Source of the DNA: Balanoglossus misakiensis
Lineage: Eukaryota > Hemichordata
Direction: 5' to 3'
DNA length: 64,000 nucleotides
Assembly (NCBI GenBank): GCA_040954595.2
Contig: CM082581.2
Coordinates: forward strand, 4,464,001 to 4,528,000
Shown here: positions 52,001 to 64,000 of the stretch, piece by piece
How the letters are laid out: each line of letters starts with the position of its first letter
Numbering within the stretch: the first letter of the stretch is position 1
The notes under the pieces: generated by a model
Seen by the model: the letters and a program-made list of their open reading frames with translations, nothing else
The model's database searches: none
Told to the model about the DNA's origin: nothing
Program-made: the position numbers and the translations under genes

Positions 52001-53800
52001 CATCTATTTCTATTATATTATTGGCCTGGTTGCTGAAGCGTCACTTATGCTTGATACGTTCACAGCGCATGGCTGGGTGTGACGAATATGCCACCCCCCA
52101 AACACACACACATATACACGTAGTTCAGAAAGGTAGAGCATTTCTCAAGATAACTTATCCACATATAATCGCAGCGTCTTGTATAAAAATAATCCCGCCT
52201 ATGGTGTCAAACTGCCTTCTTATTTTGTTCTCAATAATTAGCTACTATACAGTCGAAAATATATCCAAGTTTACAAAGTTCACTGCCCGATATAAACTTC
52301 GCTCGGTGTATATCCACATTGGCTATAACGGGGGTACGTTTCTTCAATTCTGAAAACAAAAAAATGAAAGAAATTTCAAAATTCATGCAAAAAATCACCT
52401 TAGTAGCAAAATATAAACAAACTATTCCCAAGCTATGTAGAGTTTCATAATGTGCCACACAGATTCTTGGTTAGAATGGAAATAGTGCATTTTTCGACGT
52501 CATCGTTCAGAAGTGTTTACTTCCGAAGATTATCGCTGCGTTTCACAGTCAATCACTGAATATCTGTGGGTATTTTGGTGTCAAGACGTCCTTTAAAATT
52601 AGCATAAGCGCTTCTGTTACTTGTATTGAACTTTTTTTTTAAAAAACCTGACATTTGAATGACTGCTGTTGTCGCTTTCATGAACAGCAAAGCGACTCAA
52701 TATGGAGCAATCACTGTGAAAAGAGAAAATGGCCGCGATATACTAAAAGCGTATGTTCTCTGCAACCAGTGCCATTACTGGTTATATGAAGTAGGAACGA
52801 CTATGCACTTCGCATACTAACTCTGAAATACCCGTTCGATGTGCCTTTTGTTATCACATTGAATTCTGCTACGATTCCGTTTGGTTTGGTGTTACCAAAA
52901 TATCGCAATGAATTATTTCACTGTGATGATGGACACCAACAAAATGGTACTTCAAAGCGATTCGGGAGAAAGGTCGCATCAGAATGAACATCCAAAGTCC
53001 GATTGTTGCCTTGTGACATTGTACGTTTCTGCTCAAAACACGCTAAAGCAGAGTTTTAGGGTTTATCCCAAGGAGATCGTTATGGAGGTGATCTGTCATG
53101 GCTAAGTAGGTGTTTACACTGCCGTGTTGGAGACGTCTGATGTCGGTCCAGTTGGGACACTGTACACTCTGTCATGCCTGTGGTCTCAACGATAGAAATT
53201 CTATCGCTTCGCATTGTGGTCTAGGCTCTCCGTATGTGGTCAATGAAACATGTTACAAGCGAACGGATCCGGCTTAACACACGGCCAACCAGCAGGACTG
53301 GTTTGACCGATACACACGACACATCGTATATACATGCCGATAGTGTAAAACAATCACGATACCCTCATCATCGCTTTCCAATATTATACAACACCCTGTG
53401 TGTACATCTGCCTTGAATGTCCTTACCAGAGGGCGTAAGGTTGCATTTATTAGCATATGGCTGTCGATTGCAATGATGGTCCTTTTTTGTCATCGTCTGA
53501 GGAGTGTGTGCTGTGTTTGAAGCACACAGTTGTCGTAAGCTTATGAGATTCGTGGTCGAACTGTGGGCATTAATGACATGGATATGCATTTTTGTCAGTA
53601 AAATCGCAAATTCCTTGTGCCAGGTCTTTCAGAAGAAATGAGTATCTTTGAAGAAATACTATGAAGCCTAGAACTTATTCAGTTTCCTTATAATACTGGT
53701 ATCCTTAAGCAGGCTTTCCTATCTAGGTATTATAAGTTTCCAAATTTGCTACAGCTAGTGGTTTGTACTTAACGTTCCTTGTAAATCGATGCGGTGCGTG
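46084..53800. other. AT-rich noncoding stretch
   Basis: No gene is recognised. It includes a hairpin with a perfect 9-bp stem (TTTATGTGG at 46230-46238 with CCACATAAA at 46248-46256), a TGACGTCA at 46436-46443, and a palindrome CGATAGAA/TTCTATCG at 53190-53206. ORFs under 140 codons show no domain character. Confidence 0.5.
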
Positions 53801-53809
53801 CGTGCGTCA

Positions 53810-54240
53810 GTGAACACTGGGATACCCCCTTTGATCACTACTCACGTTGCCAGCGCGCCCTGGAAATCCCTGATTGAGTGTGTTTCTTTCTAATGTCGCA
53901 GTAAGTCGTTTGGAAACGGCGAGTTACGCGCAACAAAAGGCAATGCATATGCAGGAGTCTGCGGTGTGTCTTAGCAAGTCAATCACTGAATCTGGTTCAA
54001 TGCATCCCCCAACTTACGCAGCCTGAAGGCCTTGTGACGGGCCCGTGAATGCCATCGGGGGGTTTATTGAGATCCTTCCTTGACATAATCACCCTAATTG
54101 GCATCTGCTTGTGCGCCTGGATTAGGATTACTGGCGGCTTTGTGACGATTGTGTGATACAATACAGGGGACCTTATTGACACGACCGGCAATAAAGACAC
54201 GAGATGACGTACCTATACCCGTCTGAATCGCATTCTTAAG
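53810..54240. promoter_or_regulatory. Possible enhancer-like segment
   Basis: A complex, relatively GC-rich noncoding block within AT-rich DNA. It holds a tandem pair of GGATTA (54119-54130), the core bound by K50 homeodomains such as Otx and Pitx. Close by are a TAATC, a TAATTG and TTTATTG/AATAAAG motifs. Site composition alone cannot prove function. A 67-codon minus-strand frame also crosses it. Confidence 0.25.
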
Positions 54241-54914
54241 ACTTCATAAATTTATTCACCTGCCGGAAGACGTCACCGCTGTATTATTGAAATTATAAGC
54301 TTGCCAGTGGCAATAGCCAAGTTGACACGAAACCATAGCAAAAAACCCATGAAATCCCAATATCTTGTTAACAAAGGTATGCCTGCTGAATTCAGATAGT
54401 GATTCAATAAAATTGTAATGTCTGCGGTCCCAGCAAATGTCGGCTTTGAGTGTGCAAATCCATTCTAAGGTAGTTCGTTTCCCAGTTACACGCTAACCAT
54501 ATTAAGACCTGCCTAGGACTATAGTTAAGACACATTACACTACTTCGCCGCTTTTGCGTCAGCGGAGTTTATTGCAATACTTTTAACGTAAACTTCTGAC
54601 GTGACACATATTTAATTAAGGAGAGTCAGTAAAATTAAAAATTAAAAGAGATTTAAATTTTAGATTCTCGTCCTACAATGAGAACTCGAGGTCACGGCTG
54701 TAAAACGACCATTTATCCCCAAGTAAGACTCATGAACAGTGCACTTTTACTGCCAAGATGTCTACGTGTTATTATGACAAACTGCGTATCGGTCGATTAA
54801 AAGAAAACAAGCAGTTATAGAGTTGACATCTTCTTCTCTTTTGCGACTGACTTCAATTTTGTAGAATGCCGCACAGTGCATCACTGTTAGCATTTCAAAT
54901 ATTTACTTTCACAG

Positions 54915-55137
54915 ACGAATTCACTGCATCAAATCCGAGAAATGAAGCTGATGAAGGTGCGGATTATTCTCTGCGTTTATTTTGACAGGGTTATTTTTAA
55001 AGTCTTGAGCGCGTGTTCGAACTTTTTACATGCTACGACCGTCCCGCTGAGTTCACAGGGGAGCCCAGCGCCCGTCCGGTCCGGTTCTGGAGACACTATA
55101 CACCGTCACACATCACCGTCTGGAAAGTGTAACGCAT
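54915..55137 (+). other. Candidate 5' coding exon of an unrecognised gene
   Basis: A strong acceptor (TTTACTTTCACAG ending at 54914) and a donor GTGAGT (55138-55143) bound the segment. ATG at 54942 opens 65 codons that end in phase 1 at the donor. The start of the peptide is basic then hydrophobic (MKLMKVRIILCVYF), like a signal or signal-anchor. It is followed by a Ser/Pro/Gly-rich part with two Cys near the end. No family is recognised. An alternative acceptor (TTCACAG, near 55060) lies inside. Confidence 0.22.
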
Positions 55138-55149
55138 GTGAGTTATCGA

Positions 55150-58100
55150 TATGGCATCTCCATCATTCCAACAACCCAAGGCGGCTGGCTGTATACTTGC
55201 AAAGAACACCGCGATATGATTAACCAGACACGTCTTTGATTCTCCTTCCCTTGTAAACACGTTTCCTTGCATGCTTTTACCGTGATGAGTTTTAACTACA
55301 CACAACGGCCAGTCTTGCGCATGCTCTGTTGCTCGAGACATGCCACGGCTGGTAATTTGAATTTAATCAATCAACTAATTACGCCTAAGGAAATCGGCAT
55401 CTTTATTTCATCCTTGGGAAATTCGGAAATTTAGAATTTTACAGCTATCAGGTGACCAAAGACATATAACGATGCGCTCCATGCGGATTTATAAAACTTA
55501 TACGAGGACATTCACTTTCCCGCTCAATTAATGATTATTCCCACTGGGACCACGCGTATAATATACATATCTTTATTTGAAAGCGCCTTCCGCATCGGTA
55601 AATATTCCAATATGCCAGAATTTGACATAGATTCTAAACGATGAGGATTATTGTAATGAGGAGAGCGGTGTGCATTGTTCAAAATATAATACGAACGATT
55701 AGGGTGTTTCCTTGTTTATGCATGTTCACCATGACAACATGAAACGCGATTGTCGAAAGTCCGTGACATGCCAAATAAATTCACCAAGTGATACCGATTC
55801 ACACAGAGAAAAACAAACACATTTGCGCTAAAGGGATACCGACAAATATAATTGCCGTTCCAGAGAATCAGCCGACGATAGAACTATGGACGCCCGGTGA
55901 AGTGACCCACGCTGTTGAACGGCAACATGTACTTAGACTCGCAGCGGGGTAGGACTATCCAATACGATTGACCTTACTCAGGACCTGGAACTTGACTCCT
56001 CTATAGAAAGTGGTATTCTTAAACTGTAATGAAGAAACCTATTAGCACTAAGCTCAATAGCGTCTGGGGACTAGAGGTAGCGAAGGTTTTCGGTCATTTG
56101 TCTGCAATCCAATAATGCTGTTTGATCGCGTGTGTCGCTATATAATCGTGCACGTGATCATTTGAACATGCCGACACCAATAACTCACAGAGATATTAAT
56201 TGCCATCATTGAATTGGGGTTGTCAGTTTTAAATTAATGATAATTAAGCGTTTTCATATTTGCCTTCCGAAGTCGGCAGCAGATCAACATTGTCTGGACG
56301 TTTGACTTTCGCTAAAATGCTTTAAACCTGGAAAATCGAGGGTAATCCATTGACATAGCACAGTGACGTCAGTGTACCTGCAAACGACCCGACAGAGCGC
56401 CTGTGGTGTACGTGTGTACTGCGACACGCGCGTCTTTTGTATACTAGAATACAGGCTTGATGAGAGATGCAATAGAATTATTTGATCGACACGAGAGCAT
56501 ACAACATACATACATGTCTTATCAGAACTGCTTGCCCAAAACGGGGCTATGGTAGTGACAAAAACATTGTTTATCTTACAGTATTACTGGTAAGCCTGAT
56601 TGCATATCAATAATTATAATTTTACGACTTTTAAGAGACATCCCTATGCGACGCAGACAGCAACCACGCAAAAATGCGATTTTTGATATTGAGAATTTAG
56701 AAGGTTTATGGCTAATATGCTTTATTAAATGTACATGATATATGAGTTTCTCCTGTCCATATTATGCACGAAACAATAAAAATTAATGGCGTGAAAATTG
56801 ACATAGTTTGATAATGTTTAATCAAAACAGACTTTAACGTTTCTTTTAACGACAACCTACCTTAATTTTATGCGCAATGGTATAGCATGTGATAATCCAA
56901 ATTATTGCAGGAAAATATCAACAAAACTGGTTCGGTGGGGTTTACTGACTGTAAACAAAATATGCAAAGCGTTTTCGAAATCCTTTTAATATATATGTAA
57001 AATGGACAACCCTATTCTTAAGTCCAATGTATATACATTTTGAATTTTCATACCATACTGATAACGACAGGTAGTAAGATAGCAATACTCACGTCAGGAG
57101 TATACAACGGGAATCGGTGACAGCAAACTTTGTCACTCGGTCGCTCTTACTGGGATAAAATGACGCTGGATGTTTTGTCTCGATTTTGCCGTAATTACAC
57201 GAAGGCTTGTTAAAATAGATTTTGGGATTTCTTTTATTTCGCAGGGAGTGAACACAAAGGACCTGAATATTTTGAATCGACTAAACTCTTGGATATTGAT
57301 GTTCCTAAAATGTTCGTAAGTCACAGAACCGACATGTCTATATCTGTGCTGGGGTTTATTCTGACCCGCAAGGGGGCGTTCGATGTAAGGAGTCTGGTTT
57401 AGTAACGGACATTTCATGGCCATCATGACTATATGTTTGAATTATTCACAGTTACAAGGTGGTCATCACTGACTGACTCCATCGACAACCTGTCTGCCCC
57501 ATGGAATAATTACACTGCAAATATATTCATACACAGTGCATTCCACATTTATCTAAAATGTCAGGTGAACACGCGGCGTCTATACACACAATTGTGTGCG
57601 TGCTCACAAATTCATGTATGTAAAACACGTTTTGTGCTAACACCAACACAGGTGAACACGCGTGTTAACACGTGTCGCTTGTGCAGTTTAGGGCTGAAGA
57701 TACGGTAGTTAAAGTGTATTTTGTAAGTCGTCATGATTACCGAGACTCGTGGCGGTTATGTTGAATGGGTGTGGCTGAACCCTGGTTACCTTGTCCAAGA
57801 ATTAATTATCAAATGACGCACAGAGGCGTTCTAGGAAAATTAAAACATTATAACAATTTTGTAAATTTATTGAATCGATTCGATTAAATGTCAACAGTCA
57901 CAGTCATGAAAAAACAACAACTCCAAAACGTGTTTTAGTTGATGTTGATCAAATTATTCATTAGTTTAATGACTGTAGTTCATTAGTTTAATGAAAGTAA
58001 TGTGAATTGACACAAGGTACATATACGCGGCATCGCTTTATTTTCTCTACAAACTCTTAGTGTGTGACTATACATGTACATGTACATATGTTCCATCGGC

Positions 58101-58650
58101 CATAGCCGAGTATCCCGAGGTTACTGCGAATTAACGACCTGAACGAAAAAAAAGATTTATTGCTTATTGTCATATATTATTAAATCGATAATGCGTTGTA
58201 AAGGTTAATAATTACCACGTGTCTCTTTGATTGTTCTGGAAACATATGATTAAAATAGTTCTCAGTTCCAGCATTACAGACGCACATCGCTTAATGTTGG
58301 AAAATACCAATTATTGATAAACGTTCAATCGACATGATGAGGGTAGAAATCCGTTTCTAATCGGGTTAAGTGGTCGGTGGTTATAGTATTTTTTCATTAA
58401 TGAGGACAAACCCGTTTTAATATAACAGCTTGGAAATCGGGAATATTCCTTCACTTTATAAGCTGCATCAAAAGAAATCGCTCCAGTATTAAAACATGCC
58501 CCGTACAAAGCCCGGTAGACCGGGAGATAACCACGCCTCAGTAGCGTTCTCACACGTTTTTCTTACAGTACTGTGATTCATGTCTGTCTATATTTTTGGG
58601 AAGACACAGCTAAATATACCGATAGTTTATGAACTGTATAAAAAATTGAG
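55150..58650. other. AT-rich stretch, possible intron
   Basis: No gene is recognised. It holds a TGACGTCA at 56364-56371 and a direct repeat CAGGTGAACACGCG at 57562-57575 and 57649-57662. It would be intronic if the 54.9-58.9 kb model were right. Confidence 0.4.
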
Positions 58651-58672
58651 TTTACCTTTTCCCGTATTGCAG

Positions 58673-58905
58673 GTATTGGCTACGAGTTGTTTGATTGGTC
58701 GCTCTATCCTCGAAAACTTTATCTATTGATCAATCCAGTGACCGCCAATGTGATAAAAAGTACAACAAAATACATTTTGAAAGAGTCGAAAATCCAAAAT
58801 TCCCGTTTAAAGTTTCTGGATCTGCCCATTGAAAGTTGGATTTGTAGAGATCAGAAATACAGTTTCAACATTAAAACGACTAAGGGGTCCAATTCATGGC
58901 ACTAA
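58673..58905 (+). other. Candidate terminal exon, phase-compatible with the 54.9 kb exon
   Basis: A strong pyrimidine-rich acceptor (ACCTTTTCCCGTATTGCAG, ending at 58672) is followed by a frame open to TAA at 58903-58905 when entered in phase 1, the phase in which the 54.9 kb candidate ends. It would add about 77 residues, lysine/isoleucine-rich, with W and Y residues and no recognised domain. Codon use is AT-rich, unlike the receptor. The pairing rests on phase and splice signals only. Confidence 0.18.
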
Positions 58906-61900
58906 TGTCTTATAAGTGTCATCCATCTTTGCAGAAAAAAATCTTCCTCTTGTTACATTTAATCTCTGTTTACTCGGTTCAACAACATTAAGAGTGGGCT
59001 GTTAAGCACATTATTCATTCTAAAGGCGCCGAGTAATTGTCGTATAAATACCCTCTTTTTCACATCTCAAACCTTTTCATGGGCGTAATTCTCCTCTTGG
59101 TGATTAGCTTACAGTGTGCGAAGGTTTTTGAATCCAGTCAGCCATATTGTCCGCTGCAAGTACCCACATACGTCACGTCGTTTATGTGTGGAATTAATTG
59201 CCCATTTTGTGTCATGTGGATATCTCAATCTGTCATGACTCATTGGGAATGCGTTTGTCTCCAGACTTTATTTGACTCTCGTCTGCAGGGATCGTCGCGC
59301 CGCGTCTGTTTGTTTGCTTATAAACATTACAATTCATCCACAAATCCCTGAAATTAGATAATTCTTAGAATGAACGAAGCAGCCAACCGTAGCGTAGACT
59401 GGGCATGACAGCAACTGAAGATCCTAGTAGGTCGTAGCGACTGCAGTGGGGTTTGCTCTGGTATGGGAGGACATATTCTCATCAAGGGGGACACCCACGC
59501 GGCGCGACGACCCATTCCCTTTAAGTGAAGATGTTGTTTTAATATTTCAAAAATACTTTTTACTAGCCTTCTTGAGTGCGTTGCACCCATACCTTCTGTC
59601 GGTTTATGCAGTCGGCGCCGTTCGGCGTTAAAAGACTTAATTGCATCGTAAAGATCGATTTCTGTTATAATTACAGAGACACCATACGTCAGTGCGATAT
59701 TTTTATTGCGTGGATAACTAATAAATGTGGAAGTATTCAATTCTAAGTCACGTTGTCTTTGATCTCGAAAGATGACGTGTGCGTGTGTGATATGTCGCAT
59801 CACGTTGCATTTCGCCTCAAACATACCGTGATCCCTTGTCAGTTCTAGCTTGAGGTATACATATAGCTATCTATACCTATATTATAGTAATATACTTGCG
59901 CCCAAGCGGGAATCTCGCATCATATTTTATACATGAACAACTAACATGTGACTATGACATATATTTCTGACTAGGTATATTCGTGGTAGTTACATATCGA
60001 TGCGAATTTACCACTATTTATGTGTCCAATAAACTAGAAGAAAGAAGTTATTATCAGGGTTCCTTGGCTCTGAGAAACACATATCCCCAAGGCCGTATCT
60101 CCATGGTGCATCATATTGTTTTATACTCAAAGCGCCAAAACGATGTTCGGAATTGAAAATGTTATGACTATGGCCTTCGGAGAGAAATGTCTGAAAGTGT
60201 CGAAATGGAAATATGGTCAATGCGGAATGATGCCTCTCAATATTTGTCAAATTTGCAGGAAAGATAAAAAAGTATGTTATTATTGAAATAGGATACAATC
60301 ATCGTTAGATAAATATCGCCCTTCACTCGTGATGACGTGAGTACATTAAAGGGACAAAGTCTCTCTCTCGCTTCCCATTTTGCCATTAATTATGTGTGAT
60401 ACAAGATGCCGTTTATGTTATTATAGACGTGGAGATATAGTGAATCAACGTTCGATAACACACGATTTCCATCCTGTTTGTAGGATATGACAGTAAAAAT
60501 CTCACCAAAACGAATAAGTCGTACCATAGACCTCTAGGGTCTATGGTCGTACAGACCGATTATTCATTTTGGCGAGTTTTTCACTCAGCAATTAACACAA
60601 TAAATATATCTCTAAAGAAAGAATGATTCTACGCTTACATTGAGGCACAACATACTTACAATCTCTGATAATATTCTTTATGTACAAAAGACAGAAAGAC
60701 TTGTTTGATCCGATCACTTTTCTGAGGGAATTTTCAGTGGAAGTCTAGACATGTAATATTGTGGCGTCGTCATAGATATCATTTAGGCATAATTGCAGTC
60801 ATATCTCTATTTTCACTTCTTATGAACTATCTTGAGTTCACGGAAATTAATGATTACTTTGCCTTGCGACTGTTACTTTACAGTCTCCAATTTCTTGGAA
60901 AACATTTTAACACTTCTTAGCCGCGCCAACCTCCCCCCTGCCAATTTTGTCACCTGGCCACTAGAGTGGTTTTGTGTTCTCTACTTCCCGGTGTAAGAGT
61001 TCTTGCAGACGGTTAGCGTCAATTTGCCGCCAATGATTAGCAACTCGCCACGTGCTGTTGCAAAATGCGCTGTCCTCCGAAAAAAGCGCCCTGCGGTAAT
61101 AAAAAGTAGGCGTTTATTGAAAACCATTGAGTTTTCAGACATCCGACTCTTATCAGTCAATTTCACAGACCACTGTCTCTCATGGAGGATTCTGTGTCCA
61201 CACGTACCTGGAAATTGACTGCCAGGCCTAGGCTCCTCTGCTGCAACTGTTCATGTTCCTAAGAGAACACGCAGTCAACCAATTAAAGTATACATGACTC
61301 GACTGCTGCCTATAATACACTTTGTTCATTCCGTTCGCATTTCATAAAACTCACGCCATGATAATCATTTACCTGCAGGAATTTTCTTTGAAAGGTCAGA
61401 GTACTTTTTTGTGCAGAAGATCTGCAGTTGACGATCGGGGCATGCGCGCTGGGGCAGGCGCATTTCTGTCCACAGGATCCCACGCAGTGTTGATTCAGAA
61501 TTACTGTCGCGTCTCAAGGGGCCTGTTTTCATAAAAGCCCGGCTGTTCAGAAATATCAGTCACCCTGTTCTCTGCTAAATCATATTAACGTAACCATACT
61601 CTGCCTATATGTACATTGTATATATAGATTCACGAAAGATAGCGTGCGCCAAATGTTAAACACGCGCAGCAATGAAAGGCACACACAGATACCTGTAGAA
61701 CTACTCGCAGAGAATTTCACGCGGATGCTGGAAAGCGAAGGGAAAACAAACACGCCACCAACCTACAGTCGAAATTAAGTCCGGGGTTGAATTAATTTGT
61801 TGACAATAGCCTTCGAGAGACAAACAAAATTTAGACATTCTAGCAAGTTAGAGGAAATGGAACGAGCGTGCACAGCCGACAACGAGATCAAAAATACTTG

Positions 61901-64000
61901 CCGTTCTTTTTATTGGTCACGATATTGACGTTTATTTTAAAAATATTTCACGGTTGAGTGCAATGTACCATTTTGTGTAATTTTATGCATAAGATGTGAA
62001 GTTTCTCTTCTCGGAGACTATACCTTGCGTTTGACTGCCACCAACAATACTTTGACTTTCAGTGATTAATTTCGAAGTGCCAGAAAAATTAAGACCGGCA
62101 AATTTTCACTCTGAGTCTAGTCGTCAGTCCCCATTCACGTCAAGAAATGTTCAATATCCAGCGAAAATGCCGAGGCGTAGACGGCTTGAAAAGGTCACAC
62201 CAATTTGAAGATACTGTCTAGATGGACTGCTGATGGTGGTGACGGACACTACTTGCATCGGAAATTTTAGGCCTAAAGTATATGTTTACGTCAAATCGTG
62301 ATCGTAAGCGTCTTCAAAGTTCAACATGACACGTGCGCACAGGCGATGCGTGCCGAGCAGATCAGAGTGGGTTTCCGATTCGACCAGATCCAAAGTAGTG
62401 AGTGCTGATAAAAAATCTCACATTGTAACCGCACTAAATGCCATACCGATTGGACGCCACGGGTTTATCGCAGTATCGGATGCCAGCTAATTAAAGGGGC
62501 TGATTCTAAGCTTTATCCGTGACGCTGAGTGCGTTCTGTTGCCATGTTCACCCCAGGTGAAATCCAACGTGAGGAAAACCGAGACAGAAGCCAAAAAGGT
62601 TGACGTTGACCTTTAACACGGGATAAGCACAAAGATCTTAACGCTTATAAAGCTTCCGTCCCTCAAGAGCATTTTCTTCTTTGGAAATAGAATCAAGGGA
62701 ACGGAGGCAGGGGCTTAAAGCTATTGCAAACTAAAACCGGAGCATTTGGCCTTTTTCATATTTGACATTTAATTCCTCTGCATTATGGCAGTGTCGTTCA
62801 TGTCCCGGGCATGTAAATTAGATGACGTCAGCACTCTCCATAGAAACCGAAGCGAAGCATGGTCGAAAAAAGTAGGCGGGAGATGGTCATTGGTTAAATT
62901 GAACCGTATATCTTCGACTTACATGTAAACGCATTACCAAGCACGTAAATGTTTTAATCCCATACAGTAATGGTGAGACTGCAGGTTCTCATGACTAATA
63001 TAATATATAGTATTATAGTGTTTCGAGCTGATAGTTTTACACATAAAGATATGATGGATTCTTACTTATCATTTTACATTAAATATACGCACATCATTAA
63101 TAAAGCGATTTTATAGGCATTTAGTTAGTTAATTATTTGTATATTCCAAGTAGTTTAAATGAAGCAAATCATGTCAGTTTCATTAACTATAATACTCATA
63201 GAATTATTATATTCTCACCAAGGGAAGTAGTTGATTATGCTACGTTGGGTACATGTACATGTGGTGTGTTTTTACTTTGATGAAAATAATTCCTTCTGCT
63301 CACTTGATATTCCGATATAATCATCAATTCATAATTCAAGAGATCAAACTTAAATGAATGTGGCATTCATTGACGTCGACAAGGCTGTTTGTGGAATTAT
63401 TCTACCAGAGGTCTCGTGGCTTGATTATGTAGACCACCGCAGGAAATGAGGATAGATGACAAACCCATTAAACTCCTTGTACATCATCACGGCGTTCTTA
63501 CATTGTTGTAGACATTTGACTGCGATGGCCTTTCACATTTAGGCCGACATTATTCCAATATCTCTTTGTCAGGAATACGTATCACATCGATGCATAATGG
63601 CGGAGTAATTGTCCGTTGAATTCCTACATCCTGTTTGTTCACATTTTTTTGTATTTTTATGGCAACGTGTTTTTTTTTTTCTTCAGAGTTTGATGACACA
63701 GAGATATCCGTAAAGATATTACATGTATTTCTTCACTCCGCTCTCTCTCTTCAAACCGTTTTTATTTTTACCCCAGCCTGCTTGCAACAATTTGGAAATT
63801 CGAGTTGGCCGTGTCTTTAGTGATGATGGCATTTCCAACATTCGTGGGGTTGTCGAGTCAATACCCCAAGTGTTTATGCAGAGGGTACAATAATACCCTA
63901 CTTCATGAGACAATTGAAAGCATCTCGTGATTATAGGCTGCGGAAATGACACGTTGCCGCCACCAATTAGATTGCGCCTATGCGAGGTGTACGTCCCCAT
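58906..64000. other. Noncoding stretch to the window end
   Basis: Apart from the 60.5 kb foldback, no gene is recognised. A 156-codon minus-strand frame at 59354-59824 lacks domain or splice support. From about 62160 to 62720 the sequence is GC-richer and complex, with a TAATTA site at 62488-62493, and may be regulatory. A TGACGTCA lies at 62823-62830. Confidence 0.45.
60492..60585. repeat. Foldback element with perfect 10-bp central stem
   Basis: The centre ACCATAGACC-TCTAG-GGTCTATGGT (25 bases) is a perfect hairpin with a five-base loop. Outer arms GTAAAAATCTCACCAAAACG and the complement of the right side (GTGAAAAACTCGCCAAAATG) pair with a few mismatches, with AATAA/TTATT between. Total length is about 94 bp, a small MITE-like foldback. 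Confidence 0.65.

Noticed and set aside
52547-53991. 15-bp exact repeat AGTCAATCACTGAAT at 52547 and 53977
   Set aside because: One or two matches of this length are expected by chance in 64 kb, and flanks do not match.
59354-59824. 156-codon minus-strand ORF
   Set aside because: No recognised domain, no signal peptide or membrane segment, and antisense frames are equally open; probably chance.
1-64000. CRISPR arrays, bacterial operons, tRNA and rRNA genes
   Set aside because: No spaced direct-repeat array, no gene clusters, and no A/B-box or cloverleaf pattern was found by eye; the tandem repeats present are microsatellites.

Overview
The window looks like part of a eukaryotic, invertebrate animal genome. 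It is AT-rich and gene-poor, with many tetra- and pentanucleotide microsatellites, short foldback or MITE-like elements, no operons, no bacterial-type gene packing and no CRISPR array. The one secure gene is a complete, intronless class A GPCR of the serotonin 5-HT1 type at 14299-15486 (+). Its motifs place it nearest 5-HT1A. The lineage cannot be fixed from the sequence. A marine deuterostome (hemichordate, amphioxus or similar) or a lophotrochozoan would fit; a vertebrate is unlikely, because the receptor has a short third loop and diverged ends.

Layout. 1-13.1 kb: AT-rich noncoding DNA with one weak terminal-exon candidate near 2.7 kb. 13.1-15.5 kb: a GC-richer island with two exon-like segments bounded by good splice signals, a TATA box, two small upstream ORFs and the receptor. 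16.4-16.75 kb: a MITE-like element bounded by TTAA. 20.2-21.4 kb: two perfect TGACGTCA sites, a 102-codon ORF, and an unusually long antisense ORF (261 codons) that runs through a 192-bp foldback. 23.6-23.85 kb: a possible terminal exon. 26.9-27.6, 31.0-31.6, 53.8-54.2 and 62.2-62.7 kb: more complex, GC-richer noncoding DNA that could be regulatory. 30.1, 34.3, 40.9, 42.9 and 45.9 kb: microsatellites. 34.9-35.4 kb and 60.5 kb: further foldbacks. 54.9-58.9 kb: a speculative two-exon model with matching splice phase.

Functionally, the window is best read as one serotonin receptor locus in a large, mostly noncoding neighbourhood. The receptor should couple to Gi/o and lower cAMP. Perfect cAMP-response palindromes (10 copies of TGACGTCA) are more frequent than base composition predicts, but a link to the receptor is only inference. 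I found no convincing novel multigene system. The items most worth checking are the receptor pocket change at 7.39, the spliced-leader candidates, the long ORF with the foldback, and the CRE excess.
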